This document shows positions 1 through 6,485 of a stretch of DNA of 27,138 nt, one piece after another. Positions within the stretch are counted from its first letter, which is position 1. Each line of letters starts with the position of its first letter. The notes below the pieces were generated by a model. That model made no database searches and had not been told where the DNA came from. It saw only the letters and a program-made list of their open reading frames with translations. Position numbers and translations under genes: made by a program. Source of the DNA: Rhodospirillaceae bacterium CCH5-H10 (lineage in GTDB: Bacteria; Pseudomonadota; Alphaproteobacteria; Reyranellales; Reyranellaceae); the NCBI GenBank assembly GCA_001557035.1, contig LSKJ01000245.1:1-27138 (forward strand), in the 5' to 3' direction.

Positions 1-311
1 ACGTCTTCATGACGTTCGCCTGGTACGGGCACCTGAAGTTCACCGACAAGCCGCTTTGGCTGGTGGTGGTGGCAAGCTGGGGCATCGCCTTCGCCGAATA
101 CTGCTTCGCCGTCCCGGCCAACCGGTACGGCCATGCGGTCTATTCGGCCGCCGAGCTCAAGACCATGCAGGAGGTGATCACGCTCGCCGTGTTCGCCGCC
201 TTCTCGGTTCTGTATCTCGGCGAGCGCATCACCTTGAACCACCTCGTCGGCTTCGCCCTGATCTGCGGCGGCGCCTTCTTCATCTTCAAGGGACCGCTGC
301 CGTCCTGGTGA
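1..311 (+). CDS. DMT superfamily protein, DUF486 type (5'-truncated by window edge)
   Basis: The reading frame is open from the first bases of the window, so the gene begins upstream and only about the last 100 residues are visible. The visible part is hydrophobic: a membrane segment around WLVVVASWGIAFAEYCFAV, a segment around ITLAVFAAFSVLYLGE, and a last one around LVGFALICGGAFFIF, ending in PLPSW. The VPANRYGH and LGERI elements are typical of the small DUF486 branch of the drug/metabolite transporter fold. Those proteins are about 110-120 residues, so little is missing. It is an inner-membrane protein whose substrate cannot be told. It ends 10 bp from the stop of the convergent acyl-CoA dehydrogenase gene. 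An ATG at 9 is internal and probably not the start. Confidence 0.8.
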   Translation, partial: VFMTFAWYGHLKFTDKPLWLVVVASWGIAFAEYCFAVPANRYGHAVYSAAELKTMQEVITLAVFAAFSVLYLGERITLNHLVGFALICGGAFFIFKGPLPSW

Positions 312-321
312 GCGCGTCGGC

Positions 322-1578
322 CTACCGAACCGTATTGCGCGGCACGTCGCGGAACGGCTTGGTCGTGTCGATGCTCGGCTCCTTGGGCATCTTGAGGACG
401 CGCTCGGAGATGATGTTGCGCTGGATCTCGTCGGTGCCGCCGGCGATCGACGTGGCCGGCACGGAGACCAGGATCTCGGCGATCACGCCGTTCATCGGGC
501 TGTCGGCGCCGGTCAGCAGGGCGTCGGCGCCGGAGAGCTGGGTGTGGATGCGGGCCGCGGCGCGGGCGACATGGCTCGACACCAGTTTGCCCAGCGAGCC
601 CTCGGGGCCCTGCGGCTTGCCCTGCTGGGCGGCGGCGCGGGCGCGGCGCGCCGTCCATTCGGCGGCCTTCGACATGGTGAGCAGCTTGGCGATCTCCTGC
701 CGCACCACGGGATCGCCGAGATGGCCGGTCTCCTTGGCGCGCGACAGGATCAGATCGACCCGGCCAGCCCGCTGCGGATACCACTTGTAGGGCTCCATCG
801 TGGTGGCGATCTCGGCCCGCTCCTCGTCGTAGGCGCGGCCCTTGCGGTCCGACCCCATCGCCCAGGTGCGCAGTCCGTCGGCGCCGCGGCGCTCGTGCAT
901 CAAGGTCGTCGTCGTCACGGCCCAGCCGTCGCCCACGTTGGCGACCAGGAATTCCGGCTCGACCACGGCGTCGGTCATGAACACCTGGTTGAACGAGGCG
1001 TGGCCGTTCATCTGCTTCAGCGGCTGCACGTTCACGCCGGGCTGGTGCATGTCGATGATGAAGTAGGACAGGCCCTTGTGCTTGGTCTGGTCCCAGTCGG
1101 TGCGGGCCAGCAGCAGGCCCCAATGCGCGTGATGGGCCGAGGTCGTCCAGACCTTCTGGCCGTTCACGATCCACTTGTTGCCGCTCATCTCGGCGCGCGT
1201 GACGGCACCGGCCACGTCGGAGCCGGAGCCGGGCTCGCTGAAGAGCTGACACCAGGTGTCCTCGCCGGTGAGGATGCGGCGCAGGAACTTCTCCTTATGC
1301 AGGTCGGTTCCGTGCGCCAGGATGGTCGCGGCCGCCAGCGTGCGGATGCCGGCCTTGGCGACGCCGATCGCGCCGATGCGCGCGAATTCCTCGTCGACGA
1401 CGGCCTGGAAGGCCTGCGGCAGGTCGCGGCCGTACCATTCCTTGGGCCAGGTCGGCACGCCCCAGCCCGAATCGGCCAGCTTGTTGCGCCATTCCACGAG
1501 GCCCAGTTCGGGGTTCCAGTTGGCTTCGAGCCAGGCGCGCACGTCGGCGCGGACGGAGTCTTCGGTGAGTTCGCTCAT
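322..1578 (-). CDS. acyl-CoA dehydrogenase, larger subunit type (418 aa)
   Basis: Flavoprotein of the acyl-CoA dehydrogenase family, which forms the alpha,beta double bond in acyl-CoA thioesters. The FAD-binding strand motif is seen as CQLFSEPGSGSDVAG (about 110-124) followed by WIVNGQKVWTTSAH, and the C-terminal signature as AGGTDEIQRNIISERVL (about 379-395). The glutamate of the usual YEGT catalytic motif is replaced by AG (residues 379-380). A glutamate in LMHERR (E229) sits where isovaleryl-CoA dehydrogenase carries its base, so it is the likely catalytic residue. The gene is second in an operon: its ATG lies 11 bp after the stop of the upstream dehydrogenase, and its Shine-Dalgarno GAGGAG overlaps that junction. 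The pairing resembles mycobacterial FadE heteromeric enzymes acting on bulky acyl groups. The substrate is unknown. Confidence 0.95.
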   Translation of the reverse strand: MSELTEDSVRADVRAWLEANWNPELGLVEWRNKLADSGWGVPTWPKEWYGRDLPQAFQAVVDEEFARIGAIGVAKAGIRTLAAATILAHGTDLHKEKFLRRILTGEDTWCQLFSEPGSGSDVAGAVTRAEMSGNKWIVNGQKVWTTSAHHAHWGLLLARTDWDQTKHKGLSYFIIDMHQPGVNVQPLKQMNGHASFNQVFMTDAVVEPEFLVANVGDGWAVTTTTLMHERRGADGLRTWAMGSDRKGRAYDEERAEIATTMEPYKWYPQRAGRVDLILSRAKETGHLGDPVVRQEIAKLLTMSKAAEWTARRARAAAQQGKPQGPEGSLGKLVSSHVARAAARIHTQLSGADALLTGADSPMNGVIAEILVSVPATSIAGGTDEIQRNIISERVLKMPKEPSIDTTKPFRDVPRNTVR

Positions 1579-1589
1579 CTTCCTGCTCC

Positions 1590-2720
1590 TCAGGCGGCCC
1601 AGTGCTGCATCATCTGCTCGCGGTGATGATGGGCATCGCCCAGCAGCACCTCCGAGCTCTTGGCGCGCTTGAACCAGAGATGGGTATCGTTGTCCCAGGT
1701 GAAGCCGATGCCGCCGTGGATCTGGATGGCATGGACGGCCGTCTGCAGCGCGGCGTCGCTGGCGGCGGCCTTGGCGAGCGACACAACGGCGACGACGTCG
1801 TCGTCACCCTCGTCGAGCGCGGCGGCGGCGTAGTAGGCGGCCGACTTGGCCAGCTCGACGTCGACCAGCATGTCGGCGTGCTTGTGCTTCATCGACTGGA
1901 AGGAAGCGATGGCACGGCCGAACTGCATGCGCATCTTGGCGTATTCCAGCGAATCCTCGCGCAGCCGGTCGGCGACGCCGGCCATCTCGTTGGCCAGGCA
2001 TGCCGCGGCCTCGACCATGGTGCGGGCGAACGGCGCGGCGGCGGCGCCGGCCTCGCCCAGCAGCGTGGCTTCGACGCCCTTGAACTCGAGGCGGGCGAGC
2101 TTGCGGGTCTCGTCCATCGTCTTCAGCAGCTTGCGTGACAGGCCCTTGGCATCGCCCTTCACGGTGAAGAGGGAGAGGCCCTTGTCACCGCTGCTGCCCG
2201 GCGCGCGGGCCAGCACGACGATGAGATCGGCGGTGTGGCCGTCGAGCACGTAGCTCTTGAAGCCGTCGAGGACGTAGCCCGCGCCGGAGGACTTGGCCGT
2301 CAGGGTCGTGGCGGCGGCATCCCAATGGGCCGGATCCTCGACCCAGGCCAGCGTGGCGACCGTATCGCCGGCGGCGATGCCGGGCAGCAGCGCCTGCTTC
2401 TCGGCTTCCGTGCCGGCATTGAGGATCGCGCCGGTGGCGAGAACGGCGGTCGAGAAGAACGGCGCGCAGAGCAGCGACCGGCCCATCTCTTCCAGCACGA
2501 TGCAGAGTTCGCCGAAACCGAAGCCCTGGCCACCATAGGTCTCGGGAATGCGCACGGCGGTGAGGCCGAGCTCGCTGTTGAGCTTGCGCCAGGCAGCGGC
2601 CTCGAAGCCGGCCTCGGTCGCCATCAGGCGGCGCACTTCCTTGGTGGGCGAACGTTCGCCCAGGAAGCGGCGCAGGTTCGACCTGAACTCTTCCTGCTCG
2701 CTGGAGAAACTGAACTTCAT
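1590..2720 (-). CDS. acyl-CoA dehydrogenase, smaller partner subunit (376 aa)
   Basis: Second acyl-CoA dehydrogenase family member and first gene of the two-gene operon. Order: N-terminal helical domain starting MKFSFSSEQEEFRSNLRRFL, with IPETYGGQGFGFGELCIVLEEMGRS (about 58-82) in the substrate region; middle beta domain; C-terminal helical domain with MRMQFGRAIASFQSMKH and the family signature IQIHGGIGFTWDNDTHLW. Near the C terminus the sequence runs RAKSSEVLLGD with no YEGT-type glutamate, and I see no obvious alternative catalytic base. It may be the non-catalytic partner of an alpha2beta2 heterotetramer with the downstream subunit; this is inference. The start is firm: GGGAGGA lies 7 nt before ATG at 2720. 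A strong palindrome overlaps the promoter and Shine-Dalgarno region (2730-2758). Confidence 0.95.
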   Translation of the reverse strand: MKFSFSSEQEEFRSNLRRFLGERSPTKEVRRLMATEAGFEAAAWRKLNSELGLTAVRIPETYGGQGFGFGELCIVLEEMGRSLLCAPFFSTAVLATGAILNAGTEAEKQALLPGIAAGDTVATLAWVEDPAHWDAAATTLTAKSSGAGYVLDGFKSYVLDGHTADLIVVLARAPGSSGDKGLSLFTVKGDAKGLSRKLLKTMDETRKLARLEFKGVEATLLGEAGAAAAPFARTMVEAAACLANEMAGVADRLREDSLEYAKMRMQFGRAIASFQSMKHKHADMLVDVELAKSAAYYAAAALDEGDDDVVAVVSLAKAAASDAALQTAVHAIQIHGGIGFTWDNDTHLWFKRAKSSEVLLGDAHHHREQMMQHWAA

Positions 2721-2729
2721 AAACGAATC

Positions 2730-2758
2730 CTCCCAGTGCCGATTTTAGGCACTGGGAG
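2730..2758 (-). promoter_or_regulatory. 11-bp perfect palindrome on the promoter of the acyl-CoA dehydrogenase operon
   Basis: CTCCCAGTGCC (2730-2740) and GGCACTGGGAG (2748-2758) are perfect inverted repeats separated by 7 nt. Read on the minus strand, the spacer holds TAAAAT (2747-2742), which matches the -10 consensus at 5 of 6 positions. The arm nearer the gene overlaps the Shine-Dalgarno GGGAGGA (2734-2728). A -35 is weak (TTCCGG at 17 bp). A dyad centred on a -10 box is classic for a repressor operator, for example of the TetR or GntR families that control fatty acid degradation. As RNA the same dyad could hide the ribosome site, but only if transcription starts upstream of it. Confidence 0.55.
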
Positions 2759-2802
2759 AGATGACCGGAAGCGCCCCCGGAGCGTCGGGGATTGCAGGGC
2801 GA

Positions 2803-2819
2803 GACGCCGACGCGGCGTC
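2803..2819 (-). terminator. possible short hairpin after the cellulase gene
   Basis: GACGCCG (2803-2809) and CGGCGTC (2813-2819) form a 7-bp GC-rich stem with a 3-nt loop, 7 nt past the stop of the minus-strand cellulase gene. There is no T tract after it on the minus strand, so it is at best a weak or Rho-assisted terminator. Confidence 0.3.
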
Positions 2820-2825
2820 GCGGCC

Positions 2826-5800
2826 TTACAGGTCGAGCAGGTCGATGTGCACCGTCGACGGGTTCTGCGCGCCGGCGGCTACGAAGCCGAAGCTGGTTTC
2901 ACCGTCATGGGCGATCGTTCCGTTATAGGAGGTGTTGCCGATCACGTAGCCGCTCGCATCGTGCGACACGATGACGGCGTTCCAGATGTCGGTGATCTGG
3001 TTGGTCGTCTCGATCTTGACCTGCCAGCCCGTGACCGTGGCATCGCCCTCGTTCTCAAGGGTCACGCTGCCGTTGAAGCCGCCCGACCAGGAATTGACGA
3101 TCGCGAACATGGCCTCGAGATCGCCCGAACTGGACGAAGGCGGCGTCGGATCGGTGGGAGTCGTGGGCGTGGTGGGCGCCGTCGTCGCGGTATCGTCGTC
3201 GACGATGGTGCCGGTTCCGGTGGCGCGCGTGATCGTGGCGCCCACGGCGTTGCTGAGAACGACGCCGAAATGCTCGTTGCCCTCGACCAGCCTGTCCGGG
3301 CTGATCTCGATCGTGATCGTCTTGCTCTGCTCGCCGACGGCGAAGGTGACGTGGCCGTTTTCGGCGATGAAGTCGGCCGCGCCGGCCTCGCCGTAGACGG
3401 TCTGGTAATCCACGGTCACTTCGTGCGTCGCGGCTTCCGAAAGCGTCAGCACGAAGCTCGCGATCGGGCCGCTCGGCGTGCCGCCGTCTCCCGGCGCATC
3501 CTCATGGAACTCGTACTGGATGGGCGTCAGGTAACCCATCTTGTCCTGGTTCACGGTCCGCCAGTCGTTTGCCAGGATACCGCCGGTATCGCTGGAGTTG
3601 GGGTTCCACGACCAGAAGGTCCAGCTCACACCCTTATGACCGGCCGGCAGGTCGTGCGTGCCGTTGTTGTCGAGATCGCCGGACAGATAGGACGTGATGG
3701 CCTCCAGCCATGGCGCGTCCTTGGGGTCCTGCAGCTTGGTGCCGAACTCGCCGATGTAAACCGGGGCGATGCCTTCCTTGAAGATGTAGCCCCACATCTG
3801 GTCGAACTTCGCGGGCAGGTCCGCCGCGAAGTTCGAGCCCTGGAACCAGGGTTGGGCGTAGACCGAGTTGGGATAGTCGTGCGCGGAATAGACGAGCTTG
3901 TTGTCGATCGCGAGGTCGATCGGCCGGTCGCGCACGCCCATGAGGTTGCCGCCCCACCAGTAGTTCTGGCCCTGGTAGCTCGCGACGCCCTCGACGAAGA
4001 TCAGCATGTTGGGATTGACCTCGCCGATGGCGTTGCCGGCCCGTTCGGCCGCCGCCGCCCAGTCTCTTGGTCCGCCGCCGCCCCACGTGCCATTGTACGG
4101 CTCGTTGTGCAGGTCCGCGCCGATCACCGCCGGATTGTCGGCATAGCGCTCCGCCAGCATCTTCCAGTCGGCGATCCAGTCCGCTTCGCTGTGCTGGCTG
4201 TCGTACCAGAGGCCGTTTTCCGAAGCGCCGGCGCCGGAATTGTTGCGATGGTGGTCGAGGATGATCTTCAGCCCGATCTGTTCGGCATAGGCCACGATCT
4301 TGTCCATGACCTGCATGGCCGACAGGCCGCGCAGGTCGGGGTTCGCCGAGTAGTTGATGTTGGGCGTGCCGGTGCTGTGGAGCGTGTCGTTCGAGAAGGG
4401 CAGACGGATGGTGTTGAACCCGAGGTCCACCATCTGGTCCATCATCTCCTTGTAGTTGCGCGTCCACAGGCCGTGCGGGGCAAGGTCGTTGTTCTCGAAG
4501 CCGAACCAGTTCACGCCGGCGATCTGCACCGAGTGCCCGGCCGAATCGACGATCTGGTTGCCCGAGGTGCTGAGCCAGCCGGGCGCCGCCCCGCCGCCGG
4601 GATTGCCCTCGGTCACCGTCGCGTCGGAGATGGCGAGCGTCGGGCCGGCCGGCGCATCGTCGTTGACGATTGTGCCGGCGCCGGTCGCGTCGGTGATGGT
4701 CGCGCCGGTCGGGCTGGACAGGACGACGCTGAAGCCTTCGTTGGCCTCGACCGTGGCATCGCCGATGGTGGCGACCTGGATGGTCTTCTGAGTCTCGCCG
4801 GGCGCGAAGGTGAGCGTGCCGAATTGCGCGGCATAGTCGCTGCCGGCAACGGCCGTACCGTTGGCCGTCGCGAAATTCACGGTGACCGGCGAGGTGGACG
4901 CCGCGGACAGGCTCACGGTGAAGCTGGTTTGTCCGGGCGTTGCCGCGCTTCCTTCGGCCGCTGAGGCATCGTCGATCGAGATCGACGGCAGGGCGGTGGC
5001 GCTATCGTCGTTGACGATGGTGCCGAGTGCGCTGCCGTCCCGGATCGTGGCGCCGGTCGGCGAGGTGAGGTTGACCTTCAGCGTCTCGTTGGCCTCGACC
5101 GCCGTGTCGCCGGTCACCTGGACGCGGATGACCTTCGATGTCTCGCCGGCGGCGAATGTCAGCAGGCCCGACTGGGCGACAAAGTCCTGGCCGGCCTTGG
5201 CGGCGCCGTTGGTGGTGGCGTAGGCGACCGTCACCGGGCCGGACGTCGCCGCGGACAGGCTGACGGTGAAGGCCAGCTCGCTGTTGCCGCTGTTGCCCTC
5301 CGTCACCGTGGCGTTTGCAATCGTGATCGTGGCGTCGTCGTTCGCGATCGTGCCGATGCCGAGGCGGTCGGCGATCTTGCCGCCGGTCGCACCGGACAGG
5401 TTGATCTTCAGCGTCTCGTTGCCTTCGATGACCGTATCGCCGGTGACCTTGATGTTGATCACCTTGGAAGTCTCGCCGGGCGCGAAGGTGACCGTGCCGG
5501 TCTGGGCGACGTAGTCCAGTCCCGCCTTGGCCGTGCCGTCCTCGGTGCCGTAGGTCACGCTCACCGGGCCGGTGGTGGCTTCCGAGAGGGTGATGGTGAA
5601 GGCGAGATCGCGCGTGCCGCCGTCGCCTTCCTTGACCGTTGCGTCGGCGATGGTGATCTTCGGAACGACGACGTCGTCGGTGAGGATCGTGCCGACCGCC
5701 GCGCCGTCGGCGATGGTGGCGCCGCTCGGGGCGGAAAGAGCGAGCGACAGCGTCTCGTTCAGCTCGGCGACCTTCTCGCCGTTCACCGTGATGCTGATGG

Positions 5801-6323
5801 TCTTCTGCGTCTCGCCGGCTGCGAAGGTGACGGTGCCCGACTTGGCGACGTAGTCCGAGCCCGCCATGGCGGTGCCGTCGGCGGTGGCGTAGGCGACCGT
5901 CACGGGCCCGGTCGCCGCCTGGGACAGGCTGACCGTGAAGTTCATCTGGACGGTGCCGCTGCTGCCTTCGACGATCGATGCGTCGCCAACCGAGACGGTC
6001 GGCAGGGAAGGCGGCGGCTCTTCTCCCGCGCCATTCAGCGTCAGGCCCGTGGTTGCGGTGCCACCCGTGGCGCCCGGAGTCGCCTGGAAGCCGAAGGTGA
6101 CGCTGCCGCCGGCCGAGACGTCGGCGTTGTAGGAGGCATTGCGGAGCACGTAGTGGGTGCCGACGCGGCTGACGATCTCGGCCCCCCAGATGTTGGTGAT
6201 GGCGAAGCCCGCATCGAACTCGATCGTCCAGCCGCGGACGCCGCTGGTTCCGCCTTCGACCGTCATGTTGCCGATGAAGCCCGAACCCCAGTTGTCCTTG
6301 ACCGTGTACTTGACCGTAGCCAT
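2826..6323 (-). CDS. multidomain cellulase: CBM2 - 4x Calx-beta - Calx-beta split by GH5 - CBM2 (1165 aa)
   Basis: Predicted extracellular endo-1,4-beta-glucanase. Residues 1-98 resemble a family 2 cellulose-binding module (tryptophans in DNWGSG, RGWTIEF, TNIWGAEI). Residues 108-556 hold four tandem Calx-beta units, each with VxEG, a D-Y/F-V/A-A-x-x-G-x-x-TF strand pair, G-E-T-x-K-x-I and a G-T-I-x-x-D-D end. A fifth unit starts at 561 (ISDATVTEGN) but is interrupted at 583-940 by a glycoside hydrolase 5 domain and resumes at about 951-1044. The GH5 domain closely resembles Acidothermus E1 (GH5_1): NWFGFE, NTIRLP, acid/base E741 in DLHNEP, nucleophile E859 in YIGEFGT, WTFWSWNP. A Pro/Thr/Ser linker leads to a second CBM2 (1069-1165). 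No N-terminal signal peptide is visible, so type I or another non-Sec export is likely. The start is supported by GGAGGG 7-8 nt upstream. Confidence 0.95.
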   Translation of the reverse strand: MATVKYTVKDNWGSGFIGNMTVEGGTSGVRGWTIEFDAGFAITNIWGAEIVSRVGTHYVLRNASYNADVSAGGSVTFGFQATPGATGGTATTGLTLNGAGEEPPPSLPTVSVGDASIVEGSSGTVQMNFTVSLSQAATGPVTVAYATADGTAMAGSDYVAKSGTVTFAAGETQKTISITVNGEKVAELNETLSLALSAPSGATIADGAAVGTILTDDVVVPKITIADATVKEGDGGTRDLAFTITLSEATTGPVSVTYGTEDGTAKAGLDYVAQTGTVTFAPGETSKVINIKVTGDTVIEGNETLKINLSGATGGKIADRLGIGTIANDDATITIANATVTEGNSGNSELAFTVSLSAATSGPVTVAYATTNGAAKAGQDFVAQSGLLTFAAGETSKVIRVQVTGDTAVEANETLKVNLTSPTGATIRDGSALGTIVNDDSATALPSISIDDASAAEGSAATPGQTSFTVSLSAASTSPVTVNFATANGTAVAGSDYAAQFGTLTFAPGETQKTIQVATIGDATVEANEGFSVVLSSPTGATITDATGAGTIVNDDAPAGPTLAISDATVTEGNPGGGAAPGWLSTSGNQIVDSAGHSVQIAGVNWFGFENNDLAPHGLWTRNYKEMMDQMVDLGFNTIRLPFSNDTLHSTGTPNINYSANPDLRGLSAMQVMDKIVAYAEQIGLKIILDHHRNNSGAGASENGLWYDSQHSEADWIADWKMLAERYADNPAVIGADLHNEPYNGTWGGGGPRDWAAAAERAGNAIGEVNPNMLIFVEGVASYQGQNYWWGGNLMGVRDRPIDLAIDNKLVYSAHDYPNSVYAQPWFQGSNFAADLPAKFDQMWGYIFKEGIAPVYIGEFGTKLQDPKDAPWLEAITSYLSGDLDNNGTHDLPAGHKGVSWTFWSWNPNSSDTGGILANDWRTVNQDKMGYLTPIQYEFHEDAPGDGGTPSGPIASFVLTLSEAATHEVTVDYQTVYGEAGAADFIAENGHVTFAVGEQSKTITIEISPDRLVEGNEHFGVVLSNAVGATITRATGTGTIVDDDTATTAPTTPTTPTDPTPPSSSSGDLEAMFAIVNSWSGGFNGSVTLENEGDATVTGWQVKIETTNQITDIWNAVIVSHDASGYVIGNTSYNGTIAHDGETSFGFVAAGAQNPSTVHIDLLDL
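4656..6002 (-). repeat. four tandem Calx-beta coding repeats (about 110 codons each)
   Basis: Units run approximately 6002-5673, 5663-5334, 5333-5004 and 4985-4656, coding residues 108-217, 221-330, 331-440 and 447-556. The protein-level periodicity is strict: each unit ends in GTIxxDD and the next begins with an I/V-x-I-x-D/N-A hydrophobic strand. Such modules form beta-sandwiches that often bind calcium at unit interfaces in secreted adhesion proteins. They probably act here as a stalk between the N-terminal binding module and the catalytic domain. Confidence 0.85.
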
Positions 6324-6412
6324 CGCTTCCCTCCGCTCAGTTTCCGCTCATCGCGTGCGAGACAGATGCCATCGACATTGGGGCGTTACATCGGCGGCCC
6401 CCCGGCTAGTCG

Positions 6413-6442
6413 GTGAACCCGGCAGGAAAGTCGGCGAACGGG
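6413..6442 (-). promoter_or_regulatory. candidate LytTR operator (direct repeat, 9-12-9 bp)
   Basis: AGTCGGTGAAC (6408-6418) and AGTCGGCGAAC (6429-6439) are direct repeats matching at 10 of 11 positions with a 21-bp period. Read on the minus strand the half-sites are CGGGTTCAC (6421-6413) and CCCGTTCGC (6442-6434), each with a GTTN[A/G] core, separated by 12 bp. LytTR regulators are known to bind pairs of imperfect 9-bp direct repeats with a GTTN[A/G] core and a 12-13 bp spacer. The site lies in the 162-bp divergent region between the cellulase and a kinase/LytTR-regulator operon. It is oriented toward the cellulase, about 90 bp from its start codon. I could not place a convincing -35/-10 pair for either gene. 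Confidence 0.6.
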
Positions 6443-6458
6443 GTTGCGGCGTGCCGGG

Positions 6459-6475
6459 CAGGCAGTGCTTGCCTG
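6459..6475. promoter_or_regulatory. small inverted repeat upstream of the histidine kinase gene
   Basis: CAGGCA (6459-6464) and TGCCTG (6470-6475) form a 6-bp dyad with a 5-nt spacer, ending 10 bp before the assigned kinase ATG. It could be an accessory operator or a weak hairpin in the leader. Its function is not shown. Confidence 0.25.
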
Positions 6476-6485
6476 ACTGCGCCAA

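Noticed and set aside
2235..4964. A 909-codon plus-strand open frame opposite the cellulase
   Set aside because: It is antisense to a clear multidomain enzyme, rich in Arg/Gly/Val with no recognisable domain, and crosses the end of the dehydrogenase gene. It is a by-product of high GC and repeated coding units.
4656..6002. The Calx-beta repeats as a DNA-level tandem repeat or CRISPR-like array
   Set aside because: The 330-bp periodicity is at the protein level, with diverged codons and no short direct repeats with spacers. It is an ordinary coding repeat.
6332..6350. Two TCCGCTCA copies 11 bp apart just upstream of the cellulase start
   Set aside because: They overlap the ribosome-binding site, and the short match could be chance. 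No family of regulators fits a single-turn pair here.
6385..6417. A TGTAAC/TTCACC promoter for the cellulase on the minus strand
   Set aside because: The spacing between the two hexamers is 21 bp, too long for a sigma-70 promoter.
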